Shown piece after piece: positions 8,063-17,583 of a stretch of 64,000 bases of DNA. How positions within the stretch are numbered: the first letter of the stretch is position 1; each line of letters begins with the position of its first letter. Made by a program: the position numbers and the translations under genes. The DNA is from CAIVAT01 sp037128705 (GTDB taxonomy: Bacteria > Bacteroidota > Bacteroidia > Bacteroidales > FEN-979): positions 124,001 to 188,000 of the forward strand of contig JBAXVX010000002.1 of assembly GCA_037128705.1 (NCBI GenBank), given 5' to 3'. The notes under the pieces are model-generated. The model saw nothing but the letters and a program-made list of their open reading frames with translations. It did no database searches and had not been told where the DNA came from.

Positions 8063-8869
8063 ATGCTTAGCCGCCAGATTTTCAGAAAAACCTCTCTTGA
8101 AAAAATGACCAACATGGATGACCTGGATGAATTGCTCCAGGTTAATTCAATAAAGACATGGTTATTGTTTTCAGGTATTTGTGCAGTTCTGGCAGGGATG
8201 CTTGCCTGGGGATTCCTTGGTACGATCTCTCATAATGTCCAGGGATTCGGCATCATAAAAACGCAGGCCCCCTGGAGGGAAGTTCTGGCAGACCGTTCGG
8301 GGCAGATTGACTCCATCTTTTGCAATACAGGCGACAGGATTGCGACGGGACAGAAGATGGCCACGATCTTCGAACTGGAAAATAAGACCTATGTGCCGAT
8401 CAATTCCCTGGTCCCCGGCCAGGTGGTGGCCATCAATGTAAGGGAGGGAACCTATGTAACCAAGGGAACTTCTTTGTTTGAATTAATGCTGGCTGACAAG
8501 CAAACGAAGAAACAACCCGAGGTGATTTTCTTCATCGTTGAAAGGGAGGTATCAAAGCTGAAAAAGGGAATGTTCTGCAACCTCCAGGTTGACAAGCAGG
8601 GAGTCCCGCCTGAACTATTAAATGCAGTCATCACTTTCATCTCCGATTATTCGGTTTCGAAAAATACCATCTCAAAGTATTTCCCGGGTGGGGATATGTC
8701 GGATGATATTGGCGACAAGGATTTCTATGAAGTAAGGGCATTTCTGAAGGTTGATCCTGATGGGTCGCCGAACCTGGCAAACTTTGACCTCAGTAAATTA
8801 AACTGGCTGACCTGCAGGGTAAACATCACCGTTGAACGAAAAAGTCCCATCGCCTTCCTTTTCAAATAA
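8063..8869 (+). CDS. Short HlyD-like secretion protein of NHLM-type exporter
   Basis: This 268-residue protein has one transmembrane segment near residues 31-53, followed by a periplasmic region with a barrel-sandwich (lipoyl-like) fold: 'ADRSGQIDSIFCNTGDRIATGQ' begins the half-motif and 'VREGTYVTKGTSLFEL' closes it. This is the layout of membrane-fusion proteins that accompany peptide ABC exporters of NHLM/bacteriocin clusters. It is clearly shorter than usual HlyD homologues, which have 350-430 residues, and the coiled-coil hairpin that normally reaches TolC is missing. It is the first gene of the export operon; the ATG at 8063 has an AAGGAA-like ribosome site just before it. It ends 24 bp before the ABC/peptidase gene. 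Confidence 0.75.
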   Translation: MLSRQIFRKTSLEKMTNMDDLDELLQVNSIKTWLLFSGICAVLAGMLAWGFLGTISHNVQGFGIIKTQAPWREVLADRSGQIDSIFCNTGDRIATGQKMATIFELENKTYVPINSLVPGQVVAINVREGTYVTKGTSLFELMLADKQTKKQPEVIFFIVEREVSKLKKGMFCNLQVDKQGVPPELLNAVITFISDYSVSKNTISKYFPGGDMSDDIGDKDFYEVRAFLKVDPDGSPNLANFDLSKLNWLTCRVNITVERKSPIAFLFK

Positions 8870-8893
8870 TCCTGCCTATCTTCCCACCAGCCG

Positions 8894-11092
8894 ATGAATC
8901 TGAATCCCATCAACCTCCTCCGCACTGTGTATCACCGTCTGACCGGAACCAGGCGGGTTAAAACCCCGACGGTTTTGCAGATGGAAGCGCTTGAATGCGG
9001 AGCTGCATCGCTGGGCATTGTGCTGGCCTATTATGGTAAATATGTACCACTGGAAAAACTGCGGGTCGATTGCGGCGTATCACGCAACGGGAGCACTGCC
9101 GGCAACCTGACTAAAGCTGCACGGAGCTATGGCCTCGAGGTGAAGGCCTATAAAAAGGAACCTGAGAAACTCAGGGAGTTGCGCGCCCCGATGATCGTTT
9201 TCTGGAACTTTTACCATTTCCTGGTTGTTGAAGGCTTCGGGAAAAATAAAGTGTACCTCAATGATCCCGCCTCTGGTCCGCGCGTGGTGGATGACAAAAC
9301 CTTTGATCACTCTTTCACCGGGGTGGTGATGACCTTCGAACCCGGACCCGGTTTTCAGCCCGGTGGTGTAAAACCCAGGTTCCTTCCCACCCTGAAGAAA
9401 TGGCTGAAAGGTTATTACTACAGCCTGCTTTTCCTTTTCCTGGTCGGACTGGCCCTGATCATTCCCGGGTTGGCGATCCCGATCTTTTCCAAAATCTTTG
9501 TAGACCAGATCCTGATCAAAAACTCAGAATCGTGGATCATCCCCCTTCTGGTTGGACTTACGCTTACAACCCTGCTGCGTGCAATGTTATCGTGGATACA
9601 GCAGCACAGCCTGATCCGGTTTGAGATTAGCATTTCGCTGAAGAACGCTTCAAAGTTCTTCTGGCATCTGCTTCATCTGCCCATGTCATTTCATACCCAG
9701 CGTCCGGCGGGCGATATCACCATGCGTATTGGGATCAATGACCAGGTTGCGGGGTTGCTTTCAGGCCAGCTTGGAAACACCCTGCTCAATCTCTTCATGA
9801 TCGTATTTTATGCGATGCTGATGTTTTATTACAGCATTCCGCTTGCACTGATTGCCATCGCCATATCCTTGCTGAATATCCTGGCCCTGCGGTTCATTTC
9901 GCGTAAACGGGTCGATTCAAATCAAAAGCTGCTACAGGATAACGGTAAAATGTACGGCCTTTCATCGGCCGGCCTGCAGATGATAGAATCAATCAAGGCC
10001 AATGCCTCTGAATCAGATTTTTTTGCCAAATGGGCCGGGTACCAGACCAAACTGCTGAACATGCAGCAAAAACTGGGCATACTCACCCAAACCCTGCAGG
10101 TAATCCCCGTATTTCTTACCATGATGAGTACCCTGATCATCCTGGTCATGGGATCAGGATTTATCATCGACGGGGTGATGACCGTTGGAACCTTTGTTGC
10201 ATTCCAGTCGGTAATGGCAAGTTTCAACCAGCCGATTGTCTCCCTGGTAAACCTTGGAAGCTCACTGCAGGATGTCCAGGGCGGGCTGAAAAGGATCGAT
10301 GATGTATACAATTATCCTGCTGCCGGTACGAATATATCGGCTGGAGAAACAGCAGCCGTCAATAAAATGGTGAAGCTCCAGGGATATATTGAGCTGAAAA
10401 ATATCACCTTTGGATACAGCCCGCTGGAATCGCCCCTGATCACCAATTTTTCGCTCAGCCTGAAACCGGGGTCCCGGGTAGCCATAGTGGGCAGGACCGG
10501 CTGTGGAAAATCAACCCTGGCCAACCTGGTCAGTGGTCTGTACGATCCGTGGGAAGGTGAGATCCTGCTGGATGGCAAACGCAGGGCTGATATCCCCCAG
10601 GCTACCCTGAGTAATTCCATATCCATGGTCGATCAGAACCTTTTCCTGTTCGAAGGCAGCGTAAAAGATAATATCTCCTTCTGGGATCAGACCATCGCAA
10701 ACAAGGATATCATCCAGGCAGCCAAAGAGGCCTGCATCCATGATGACATCGCCGCGCGACCGGCTGCCTATGAGAGTCATGTTGAAGAGAATGGAAAAAA
10801 TTTCAGCGGGGGCCAGCGGCAGCGCATTGAAATAGCAAGAGCGCTGGCAGCCAAGCCATCCATTCTTATTCTCGATGAAGCTACCAGCGCCCTGGATGCA
10901 CAAACAGAGCAGGCGATCGATATCAACATCCGGAAAAAAGGCTGTACCTGCCTCATCATTGCGCACCGGTTAAGTACCATCCGCGATTGCGATGAAATCA
11001 TCGTGATGAGTCTTGGACGGATCGTTCAGCGCGGGACCCATGAGGAATTAATGAGAAAAATAGGATTATACCAGGACCTGATAAAAGAATGA
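8894..11092 (+). CDS. NHLM-type peptidase-containing ABC exporter
   Basis: The 732-residue protein combines a C39 peptidase, six transmembrane helices and an ABC ATPase; such proteins cut leader peptides after a Gly-Gly-type site during export. The peptidase residues are all present: Q29 (oxyanion), C35 in 'LECGAAS', H108 in 'FYHFLVVEG' and D124 in 'LNDPASG'. The membrane domain covers about residues 165-450. The ATPase has Walker A 'GRTGCGKST' (about 532-540), signature 'FSGGQRQR' (about 636) and Walker B 'LILDEATSALD' (about 656). Nothing is missing, so it should be active in both processing and transport. It lies 7 bp before the second ABC gene. It matches the peptidase/ATP-binding subunit of NHLM bacteriocin systems. 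Confidence 0.92.
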   Translation: MNLNPINLLRTVYHRLTGTRRVKTPTVLQMEALECGAASLGIVLAYYGKYVPLEKLRVDCGVSRNGSTAGNLTKAARSYGLEVKAYKKEPEKLRELRAPMIVFWNFYHFLVVEGFGKNKVYLNDPASGPRVVDDKTFDHSFTGVVMTFEPGPGFQPGGVKPRFLPTLKKWLKGYYYSLLFLFLVGLALIIPGLAIPIFSKIFVDQILIKNSESWIIPLLVGLTLTTLLRAMLSWIQQHSLIRFEISISLKNASKFFWHLLHLPMSFHTQRPAGDITMRIGINDQVAGLLSGQLGNTLLNLFMIVFYAMLMFYYSIPLALIAIAISLLNILALRFISRKRVDSNQKLLQDNGKMYGLSSAGLQMIESIKANASESDFFAKWAGYQTKLLNMQQKLGILTQTLQVIPVFLTMMSTLIILVMGSGFIIDGVMTVGTFVAFQSVMASFNQPIVSLVNLGSSLQDVQGGLKRIDDVYNYPAAGTNISAGETAAVNKMVKLQGYIELKNITFGYSPLESPLITNFSLSLKPGSRVAIVGRTGCGKSTLANLVSGLYDPWEGEILLDGKRRADIPQATLSNSISMVDQNLFLFEGSVKDNISFWDQTIANKDIIQAAKEACIHDDIAARPAAYESHVEENGKNFSGGQRQRIEIARALAAKPSILILDEATSALDAQTEQAIDINIRKKGCTCLIIAHRLSTIRDCDEIIVMSLGRIVQRGTHEELMRKIGLYQDLIKE

Positions 11093-11099
11093 TCAAACC

Positions 11100-14009
11100 A
11101 TGAAAAACAACCCCTTTGCGGAAGCCATGCTTACACTGGGTACCCCCGGAAAAACCGGGGCGAACCAGTCTTTTACCATGGCCCATCTTCAAAGTGTGTG
11201 GTATGTAACCAAAGGGCATATCGACCTCTTTTCCGTGCGGCTTGAAAATGATCAGCCGTCGGGGTCAAGGTTCTTTCTGTTTACAGCCAGCCAGGGGGAA
11301 CTCCTTTTTGGAATGCGGAGTGATCAGTTTGGAAATGAGCAGGCCCTGCTTGCGGTTCCATCAACCGATGCTGAGATCATCGTGACCGGGATTGACCAGG
11401 TTAAGGAGCTGATAAAGCGACCGGGGTTTTTTGATACCGGGGTGTCGCTGATTGAAACCTGGATTGGTCATTTGTTATCCGGAATTTCCAAGGATCTGAA
11501 TTCACGCACCGACGTGATGATTGATTCTGACACAGTGTTCACGCTGGAAGACAACATGAAGTTCCGCTCAAAAAAAGGGCTATTCTGGGTCGAATTTCTG
11601 TCGGGGAATGCATTGTTCCTTGGAATGAGGGAGATTCGGGACAACAGCGAACGGAAAAAATTCCCGGTCTCCCAGGATTCATGGCTTCAAACAACAGAAT
11701 CATCCGATATCAGATCCTGCAAGACCGGTGAACTTTTACTCCAGGATGATTTCTGGGATCACATGGAAAATTTCTACCAGGTGATCTTCTACTGTGACTT
11801 TTTGAATACAAACCTGATGACGGTTGATGAATTCAACCGCCTCAGCGAAAAAGCGGTTCACGATTCAAATATCCTTTCCGCTTCCCTTTTTAAAATAGCC
11901 TCTGTTATCAATGATAACATCCGGAAAACTTACATTGAGGCCGGCGTGAATCCATTGGTTTCAGCATGTAAGGCGGTGGCCGGTTATGCCGGCATTTCCG
12001 TTACCTTGCCGCCCAGGCCTAAAAGCGATGATGCGCCTCCTTTAACCCTGAACGACATCGCCCATGCCTCACGGTTCAGGACAAGGAAGGTGAGACTTGC
12101 CGGCGATTGGTGGAACAAGGACAACGGCCCGCTGCTTGCCTTCACCAGGGACAGCGACTTTCCCATTGCCCTGATACCCAAGTCGCCGGGAAAATATGAG
12201 TATATCAGTCCGGCCGAGAATTTAAAACAATTGCTAACGGCTGAATCCGCCTCATTGCTGGCTGCAGAAGCCCGCCAGTTTTACCGGCCCTTTCCCGACC
12301 GTCCCATCAAGGTTCTGGATCTGATCAGGTTCAGCTTTAAAAATTCCATCCGGGATATTATGCTGATGATTCTGGTAGGAGTGGCAGGAGGCATACTGAC
12401 CATATTGGTTCCCATGCTAACCGGGACCATCTTTGACAGTGTCATTCCCAAATCAGATTACACCCAGCTTTACGTTTACGCCCTTGCGCTCTTTTTCAGT
12501 TTTGTTGCCATAGCGATTTTTCAGCTGGTACGCAGTTTTTCCATGATCAGAATTGAAACGAAACTCGATTTCCTGCTTCAGTCGGCCATCTGGGACCGGC
12601 TGCTCAACCTGCCTGTCCCGTTTTTCAGAAAATACCAGGCCGGGGAACTGGCAGCCAAGGCAAACAGCATCATGATGCTCCGCAAGATCCTTTCAGATAC
12701 GGTGATCTACAGTGTGCTGGGCTCTGTTTTCCTGGTATTCAACTTCATTCTCATGTTTTTTTATGATGCCTCCCTGTCGCTTTATATCTTAGGCTTCTCC
12801 CTGTTATCCTATATTTTCATCTTCTTTGTCGGGAAAAAGATCCAGAAACGGCAGTATCTTATCATTCAGCTGAACAACAAGATTTTCGGGATGCTGCTGC
12901 AGCTGTTGTCCAGTATCTCCAAAATCAAGATCGCGGGTGCTGAAATTCATGCATTTTCTCAATGGGCTGAAAAATATGCCACAAACAAGCGTCAAACCTA
13001 TGAAGTAAGAAAACTGAATCAGTGGATTTCGTTGCTCACTACTTTGTGGCCGCTCCTGATTACGATCTTTGTTTTTGCCACCATCGCCTGGCAGGTCCCG
13101 CATACCCTGTCAACTGGTGAGTTCCTGGCATTCTATACCGCCATGACTACAACCATCGCTTCATTTCTTCAGCTGGGGATGGCCGGCATTGCACTTTTCA
13201 TGGCGATGCCCTTACTGGAAAACATTCGTCCGATACTGGAAACACTCCCGGAAAATGTTTCCTTAAAAGCCGAAATAAAGGAACTTTCGGGCGAAATCGA
13301 GGTGAACAATGTAAGCTTCAGGTACCAGCCCGATGGTCCGCTTGTGCTGGATAACGTTTCGTTGCAGGTACAACCCGGTGAATTTGTAGCCATCGTGGGG
13401 ACATCCGGTTCCGGAAAATCAACCCTGCTTCGTTTACTGCTTGGTTTTGAAACCCCCGAAAGCGGTTCTGTCTATTACGACCGGCAGGATCTCTCCACAT
13501 TCGACCCTGCTTCGGTGAGACGACAGGCGGGAACTGTTCTTCAGCAAACACAGCTGGCTCCCGGTAACATCCTGACCAACATTACGGGAGTGACCGATGC
13601 TACCTTCGAGGATGCCTGGGAGGCTGCCAGAAGTGTGGGACTGGACGAAGACATCAAGCAGATGCCCATGGGAATGTATACCGTGATCACCGGTGGCCTC
13701 AGCACGATCTCAGGTGGCCAGAAACAACGCATCATGATCGCCCGGGCTATTGTCAACAGGCCCCGGATCCTCTTTTTCGATGAAGCAACAAGCTCCCTGG
13801 ATAATAAAACTCAGTTTACAGTAAGCGCCAGTCTCGAAAAACTACAGGCATCCCGTGTTGTGATTGCCCATCGTCTTACCACCGTACAGCACGCCGACAG
13901 AATCTACGTTATGGATCACGGTAAGATCGTTGAATCCGGATCATTCGCCGAATTGATTGAAACAGGAGGAAAATTCAATGAGCTGGTGAAGCGCCAGATG
14001 GTTGAATAA
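11100..14009 (+). CDS. NHLM-type ABC transporter with N-terminal sensor-like domain
   Basis: This 969-residue protein is the second ABC subunit of the exporter. The first 350 residues are soluble and unrelated to C39 peptidases; the segment around residues 20-100 has a double-strand barrel look like cyclic-nucleotide-binding domains, as in the ATP-binding/permease subunit of NHLM systems. Residues about 400-680 are the six-helix membrane domain. The ATPase has Walker A 'GTSGSGKST' (about 766-774), 'ISGGQKQR' (about 870) and 'LFFDEATSSLD' (about 890). It probably forms a heterodimer with the C39-ABC protein; this is inference from gene order. The start ATG is 7 bp after the previous stop, and the next gene follows 40 bp later. 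Confidence 0.88.
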   Translation: MKNNPFAEAMLTLGTPGKTGANQSFTMAHLQSVWYVTKGHIDLFSVRLENDQPSGSRFFLFTASQGELLFGMRSDQFGNEQALLAVPSTDAEIIVTGIDQVKELIKRPGFFDTGVSLIETWIGHLLSGISKDLNSRTDVMIDSDTVFTLEDNMKFRSKKGLFWVEFLSGNALFLGMREIRDNSERKKFPVSQDSWLQTTESSDIRSCKTGELLLQDDFWDHMENFYQVIFYCDFLNTNLMTVDEFNRLSEKAVHDSNILSASLFKIASVINDNIRKTYIEAGVNPLVSACKAVAGYAGISVTLPPRPKSDDAPPLTLNDIAHASRFRTRKVRLAGDWWNKDNGPLLAFTRDSDFPIALIPKSPGKYEYISPAENLKQLLTAESASLLAAEARQFYRPFPDRPIKVLDLIRFSFKNSIRDIMLMILVGVAGGILTILVPMLTGTIFDSVIPKSDYTQLYVYALALFFSFVAIAIFQLVRSFSMIRIETKLDFLLQSAIWDRLLNLPVPFFRKYQAGELAAKANSIMMLRKILSDTVIYSVLGSVFLVFNFILMFFYDASLSLYILGFSLLSYIFIFFVGKKIQKRQYLIIQLNNKIFGMLLQLLSSISKIKIAGAEIHAFSQWAEKYATNKRQTYEVRKLNQWISLLTTLWPLLITIFVFATIAWQVPHTLSTGEFLAFYTAMTTTIASFLQLGMAGIALFMAMPLLENIRPILETLPENVSLKAEIKELSGEIEVNNVSFRYQPDGPLVLDNVSLQVQPGEFVAIVGTSGSGKSTLLRLLLGFETPESGSVYYDRQDLSTFDPASVRRQAGTVLQQTQLAPGNILTNITGVTDATFEDAWEAARSVGLDEDIKQMPMGMYTVITGGLSTISGGQKQRIMIARAIVNRPRILFFDEATSSLDNKTQFTVSASLEKLQASRVVIAHRLTTVQHADRIYVMDHGKIVESGSFAELIETGGKFNELVKRQMVE

Positions 14010-14049
14010 AACTTAAATTTGGGCTGATTAACGCCATTGCAAAATCCTG

Positions 14050-15609
14050 ATGACAACATCCGTCACATCCTTTTCTCAGCTTCAGTTATCCATCCTGCTG
14101 CTGGCTACCATTGGCTTCCTCTCCAGCCTCTGGTTCCATGTCAGGGATAAAGAAAACCTGGCGATTGGATTACTGGTTCTCACTGCATTCTTGGTTTTCA
14201 GCTTTGCAGCCCTCCTCGATCCATTCCTGAACCTGTGGGATGAACGGTTCCATGCACTGGTCGGAAAGAACCTGATGAACCATCCATTCATGCCAACCCT
14301 GTATGACGACCCGGTGGTCAGCATGGCCTACGACCATTGGGATAATTACCATATCTGGATTCACAAGCAACCGCTGTTTTTATGGCAGATCGCACTTAGT
14401 TTCAAACTCTTTGGAATTTCAGAGTTTTCATTACGGATTCCCGACATCATTTTAGGGATGATCCTCGTGTTCATCGGATACCGTTCAGGGAAGTTGCTTG
14501 TAAATAAAAACGTGGGGTATCTCACGGGAATTCTGACCATTTCCACAATTTACCTGACCGAACTGGTATCGGGAAGGCAGGAGATAGACCACAATGATTT
14601 TTCGTTTCTCGTCTATGTTTCACTGAGCATCTGGTCGCTGATAGAATATCATTTTACAAAAAAGAGATACTGGATCTTTCTTATCGGGGCGTTTTCGGGG
14701 ATGGCGATCCTGTGTAAATGGGTGGTGGGATTCCTCGTCTTTCTGGGGTGGTTTGTCCTGAAACTGCAGCAAAAAAGGTTCAGGCCGTCGCACTATTATG
14801 ATTTCCTGGTTGCCTTGGGAATAACCTTGCTGATGGCCGTGCCGTGGCAGGTATATACCTTTATCTGTTACCCGAAAGAGGCCATCCAGGCCTTTACCAT
14901 GAATACATCGCACTTTCTTTCGGCTGTGGATGGACACCGGGGCACCCTGTTGTACCATTTCGAGAAGGCCGGCACCATTTATGGCCTCGTGATGTCATTG
15001 TTGATCATTCCGTCCTTATATGTTTTTTACAGGAACAGCAGGGATAAGATGGTGGCCGTCTCACTGCTTGTCATGGTCATTGCGGTTTATCTTTTTTTCA
15101 CCATCACCGCGACAAAAATGTCCTCCTTTACAGTGGTGGTATCCATGGTCATATTTATTGCCCTGGCGGCCCTGATTGACCATGCTGTCCAATATACAAA
15201 CCGGTATATCAAAAAACCGGGAGCCAGGAGCCTGCTGTTCGCGGGACTCATCATTTTAATTGTTCTCCTGCGATTTGATATTGGACTTCTCCGGGAGAGG
15301 CATACAACCCGGAATGAGGAAAACCATTACACCCGGATGCTCATGCACAACCGGGAAGTTTTTAAATCGCTCAACCTGCCCGATAATGCTGTGCTGTTCA
15401 ATGTGAAAGGAAGGCATTACCTCGAAGCCATGTTTTACACCGGACTGCCCGCCTACAATTTTATCCCAACCAGAGATCAGTACCAGGACTTAAAATCGAA
15501 AGGACGCTGCATCGCAATATTCAGACCGGCCGATCTCCCGCTTCCGGATTATCTTTCCACCGATCCCACCACCATCATCCTGAACAAGGAAATAACAGGA
15601 TACGATTAA
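14050..15609 (+). CDS. ArnT-like (GT39/GT83) membrane glycosyltransferase
   Basis: The 519-residue protein has about 11 hydrophobic segments. The first extracytoplasmic loop has the acidic motif 'LWDERFHALVGKN', and then 'HKQPLFLWQ' and 'EFSLRIP', as in ArnT/PMT-type glycosyltransferases that move a sugar from a polyprenyl-phosphate donor to lipid A or protein. The C-terminal periplasmic part (about residues 430-519) is soluble. It begins 40 bp after the second ABC gene in the same direction and could be transcribed with it. A role in decorating the exported lanthipeptide is possible but not shown; a general envelope function is as likely. Confidence 0.8.
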   Translation: MTTSVTSFSQLQLSILLLATIGFLSSLWFHVRDKENLAIGLLVLTAFLVFSFAALLDPFLNLWDERFHALVGKNLMNHPFMPTLYDDPVVSMAYDHWDNYHIWIHKQPLFLWQIALSFKLFGISEFSLRIPDIILGMILVFIGYRSGKLLVNKNVGYLTGILTISTIYLTELVSGRQEIDHNDFSFLVYVSLSIWSLIEYHFTKKRYWIFLIGAFSGMAILCKWVVGFLVFLGWFVLKLQQKRFRPSHYYDFLVALGITLLMAVPWQVYTFICYPKEAIQAFTMNTSHFLSAVDGHRGTLLYHFEKAGTIYGLVMSLLIIPSLYVFYRNSRDKMVAVSLLVMVIAVYLFFTITATKMSSFTVVVSMVIFIALAALIDHAVQYTNRYIKKPGARSLLFAGLIILIVLLRFDIGLLRERHTTRNEENHYTRMLMHNREVFKSLNLPDNAVLFNVKGRHYLEAMFYTGLPAYNFIPTRDQYQDLKSKGRCIAIFRPADLPLPDYLSTDPTTIILNKEITGYD

Positions 15610-15621
15610 CCCAATTCTCAC

Positions 15622-16182
15622 CTATAAACCAATCTCCTCCGCAATCGGCATCATCGCCGCAATGGAGATGGCGGCGAACTCATCGATCGGAATCCCGATT
15701 TTCTCGCATTCCAGAATATTCTCCCGCTTCACCGAAGCCGCAAACATCCGCTCTTTCATCCTTTTAACCACCGACTTCGGCTTTACGCCGGACAGTTTCC
15801 GGTCGGGATAAACATAGGTTGTGGCAAAGATCAGCCCCGTGATCGTCTCCCCGGCTGCAAGGGCATACTGGAATTCGGTGCTCCGCTCCCTGCCCGACGA
15901 ACACTCGTTGTGCATGCGGATTGCATCCAGGATGTCGGGATCAACCGGATAATCCTTCAGCAGGACCTCAGTTTGGGTGCCATGCACAGTGGCCTCCGCA
16001 TTGGTGACCTCCACATCCAGGTCGTGGAGGAGCCCGGCCATGGCCCACTTGTCTTCATCCCTGCCCAGCTTGTGCGCGATCCCTCTCATCACGGCCTCAG
16101 AGGCAAGGCAATGGAAGATCATCTTTTCATTCTTTATGTACTGCCGGATCAGCTCCAGGGCGGTTTCGCGGGTAAGTTCCAT
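15622..16182 (-). CDS. HD-domain phosphohydrolase-like protein
   Basis: The 186-residue cytosolic protein has the HD metal-binding pattern: H24 near the N terminus, 'LLHDLD' (H53-D54), then 'HGTQTE' and a later conserved 'MHNE'. Proteins of this type (COG2316-like, HDIG) are predicted metal-dependent phosphohydrolases, with substrate unknown for this branch. No signal peptide or other domain is visible. It is convergent with the glycosyltransferase (12 bp gap) and 34 bp upstream of the next leftward gene, with which it may be co-transcribed. Confidence 0.75.
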   Translation of the reverse strand: MELTRETALELIRQYIKNEKMIFHCLASEAVMRGIAHKLGRDEDKWAMAGLLHDLDVEVTNAEATVHGTQTEVLLKDYPVDPDILDAIRMHNECSSGRERSTEFQYALAAGETITGLIFATTYVYPDRKLSGVKPKSVVKRMKERMFAASVKRENILECEKIGIPIDEFAAISIAAMMPIAEEIGL

Positions 16183-16215
16183 ACAATTCTATTTGTCCGA
16201 CTACAAAAGTAAACA

Positions 16216-17583
16216 TTAACGAATCACCAGTTTTTCAATATGGGTTTTATCCCCGGAAAACAGCTTGATAATGTATATCCCATGTGGCAGGGCTGAGAGG
16301 TCAAGTTTACTCAATCCGGGCTGGCCTGTTTTGTTATCAGAAAAGACCAGCACACCGGCCACATTATAAATTTCAACCGCCGTCAACGGTGTGGGGGAAC
16401 TGATGGTAAGCTTTCCATTGCACGGATTTGGAAAGACGAGGGTACCCGGTTTTTGGGCTGTTGGTTCGATGATTCCTTCAGCCGTATGAAAATAGTTGTA
16501 GGTGCTGTCGCCATCCTTTATTTTGGTTCCATCTTCCTTCCAATTTTTATAAGATGCGGCTTTCGAAAAATTTCCGGCATCATAAGCAAAGAGTTCCTGG
16601 GTATAGTTAACCCAGTCGCTGCCGTACAAACTCTGCTCGAGGAAACTCGTCTCGTTATTGTTTGAATCGTAGGTATAGACAGCTTTGAAGTAATCATACC
16701 AGGAGGCGCCATCCCACTCCTGCCCCATATACCCTGTAAGGTTGTTATGGGCATCATACGTATATACTTCCTGGTAAAGATTTACCCATTCGCTTCCCGC
16801 CCAGGTTTTATAAAGGAAGTTTGTCCTCCGGTTGTTTGCATCGTATGTATAATTGAACAGCGCGTAATTCACCCAGGCCGTGCTCACCCAATACTGGCCA
16901 TTTGTACTGGTCACGTTGTTTTGTTCATCATAGGTATAAAGGTTCTGAAAGGCGTTCACCCAGAAATTCCCGTCCCAATCCTGAGCCAGTTCATTCATAA
17001 TATAATTGCTGGCATTGTAGGTAAAGAGGTACTGTACAACCTTCACCCAGATAGCGCCGGTCCATTGCTGAAACAATGTACTGGTCCTGTTATTGTTTGT
17101 ATCCCAGGTGTTGATTCCAAGTGCAAAATTCTCCCAGGCGGTTCCGGTCCACACTTGAGTCAGGGTGCTTGTCTGGTTGCCGTTGGCATCGTAGGTGTAG
17201 GTGTATTTCCTGGAATTTGGCCATACACTGCCGCTCTTCTGAAGTAAAATGAAACTTGTCAGGTTGGAATGTTCATCATAGATCAGGCTGGTGTATTTGT
17301 AGGAGAAAAGCCATCCGGAGCTGAGGGTATCCCATTGCCACTCATGAATGCTGTCGTAAACCTGTTTCAGTGACCTTGACCCTGCCATCCTCAGCAGGCC
17401 GGCCTTTCCCAAATCCATTCCACACAATCGGGTATTTAATCCATTCATGGAATTGAAGAACATCCCCCGTAGTTTTTCCGGTGAACAGGATGCGGAGCGC
17501 CGGGGAATGAACGTCGTCCGTTGGTTTTGTCCGGAAACATTCAGTGCAAAGGCAAGGAGGACGAAGAGCAGGGCTTTTTTCAT
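16216..17583 (-). CDS. T9SS-exported tandem-repeat protein
   Basis: I chose the ATG at 17583 (456 aa) because it starts a standard signal peptide (MKKALLFVLLAF, cut near 'SGQ'); an ATG 33 bp earlier adds 11 non-signal residues. From about residue 70 to 360 the protein is built of seven or more repeats of 38-42 residues with the cores 'YTYDANxNxTSxL' and 'W-x-G-x-x-WxN'. These resemble RHS/YD-like beta repeats but lack the toxin-bearing C terminus of RHS proteins. The last 80 residues are a Por secretion sorting domain with 'VFPNPCNGKLTI' and a final strand ending 'KLVIR', so it should be exported by T9SS and anchored or released at the surface. Its ligand is unknown. Confidence 0.85.
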   Translation of the reverse strand: MKKALLFVLLAFALNVSGQNQRTTFIPRRSASCSPEKLRGMFFNSMNGLNTRLCGMDLGKAGLLRMAGSRSLKQVYDSIHEWQWDTLSSGWLFSYKYTSLIYDEHSNLTSFILLQKSGSVWPNSRKYTYTYDANGNQTSTLTQVWTGTAWENFALGINTWDTNNNRTSTLFQQWTGAIWVKVVQYLFTYNASNYIMNELAQDWDGNFWVNAFQNLYTYDEQNNVTSTNGQYWVSTAWVNYALFNYTYDANNRRTNFLYKTWAGSEWVNLYQEVYTYDAHNNLTGYMGQEWDGASWYDYFKAVYTYDSNNNETSFLEQSLYGSDWVNYTQELFAYDAGNFSKAASYKNWKEDGTKIKDGDSTYNYFHTAEGIIEPTAQKPGTLVFPNPCNGKLTISSPTPLTAVEIYNVAGVLVFSDNKTGQPGLSKLDLSALPHGIYIIKLFSGDKTHIEKLVIR

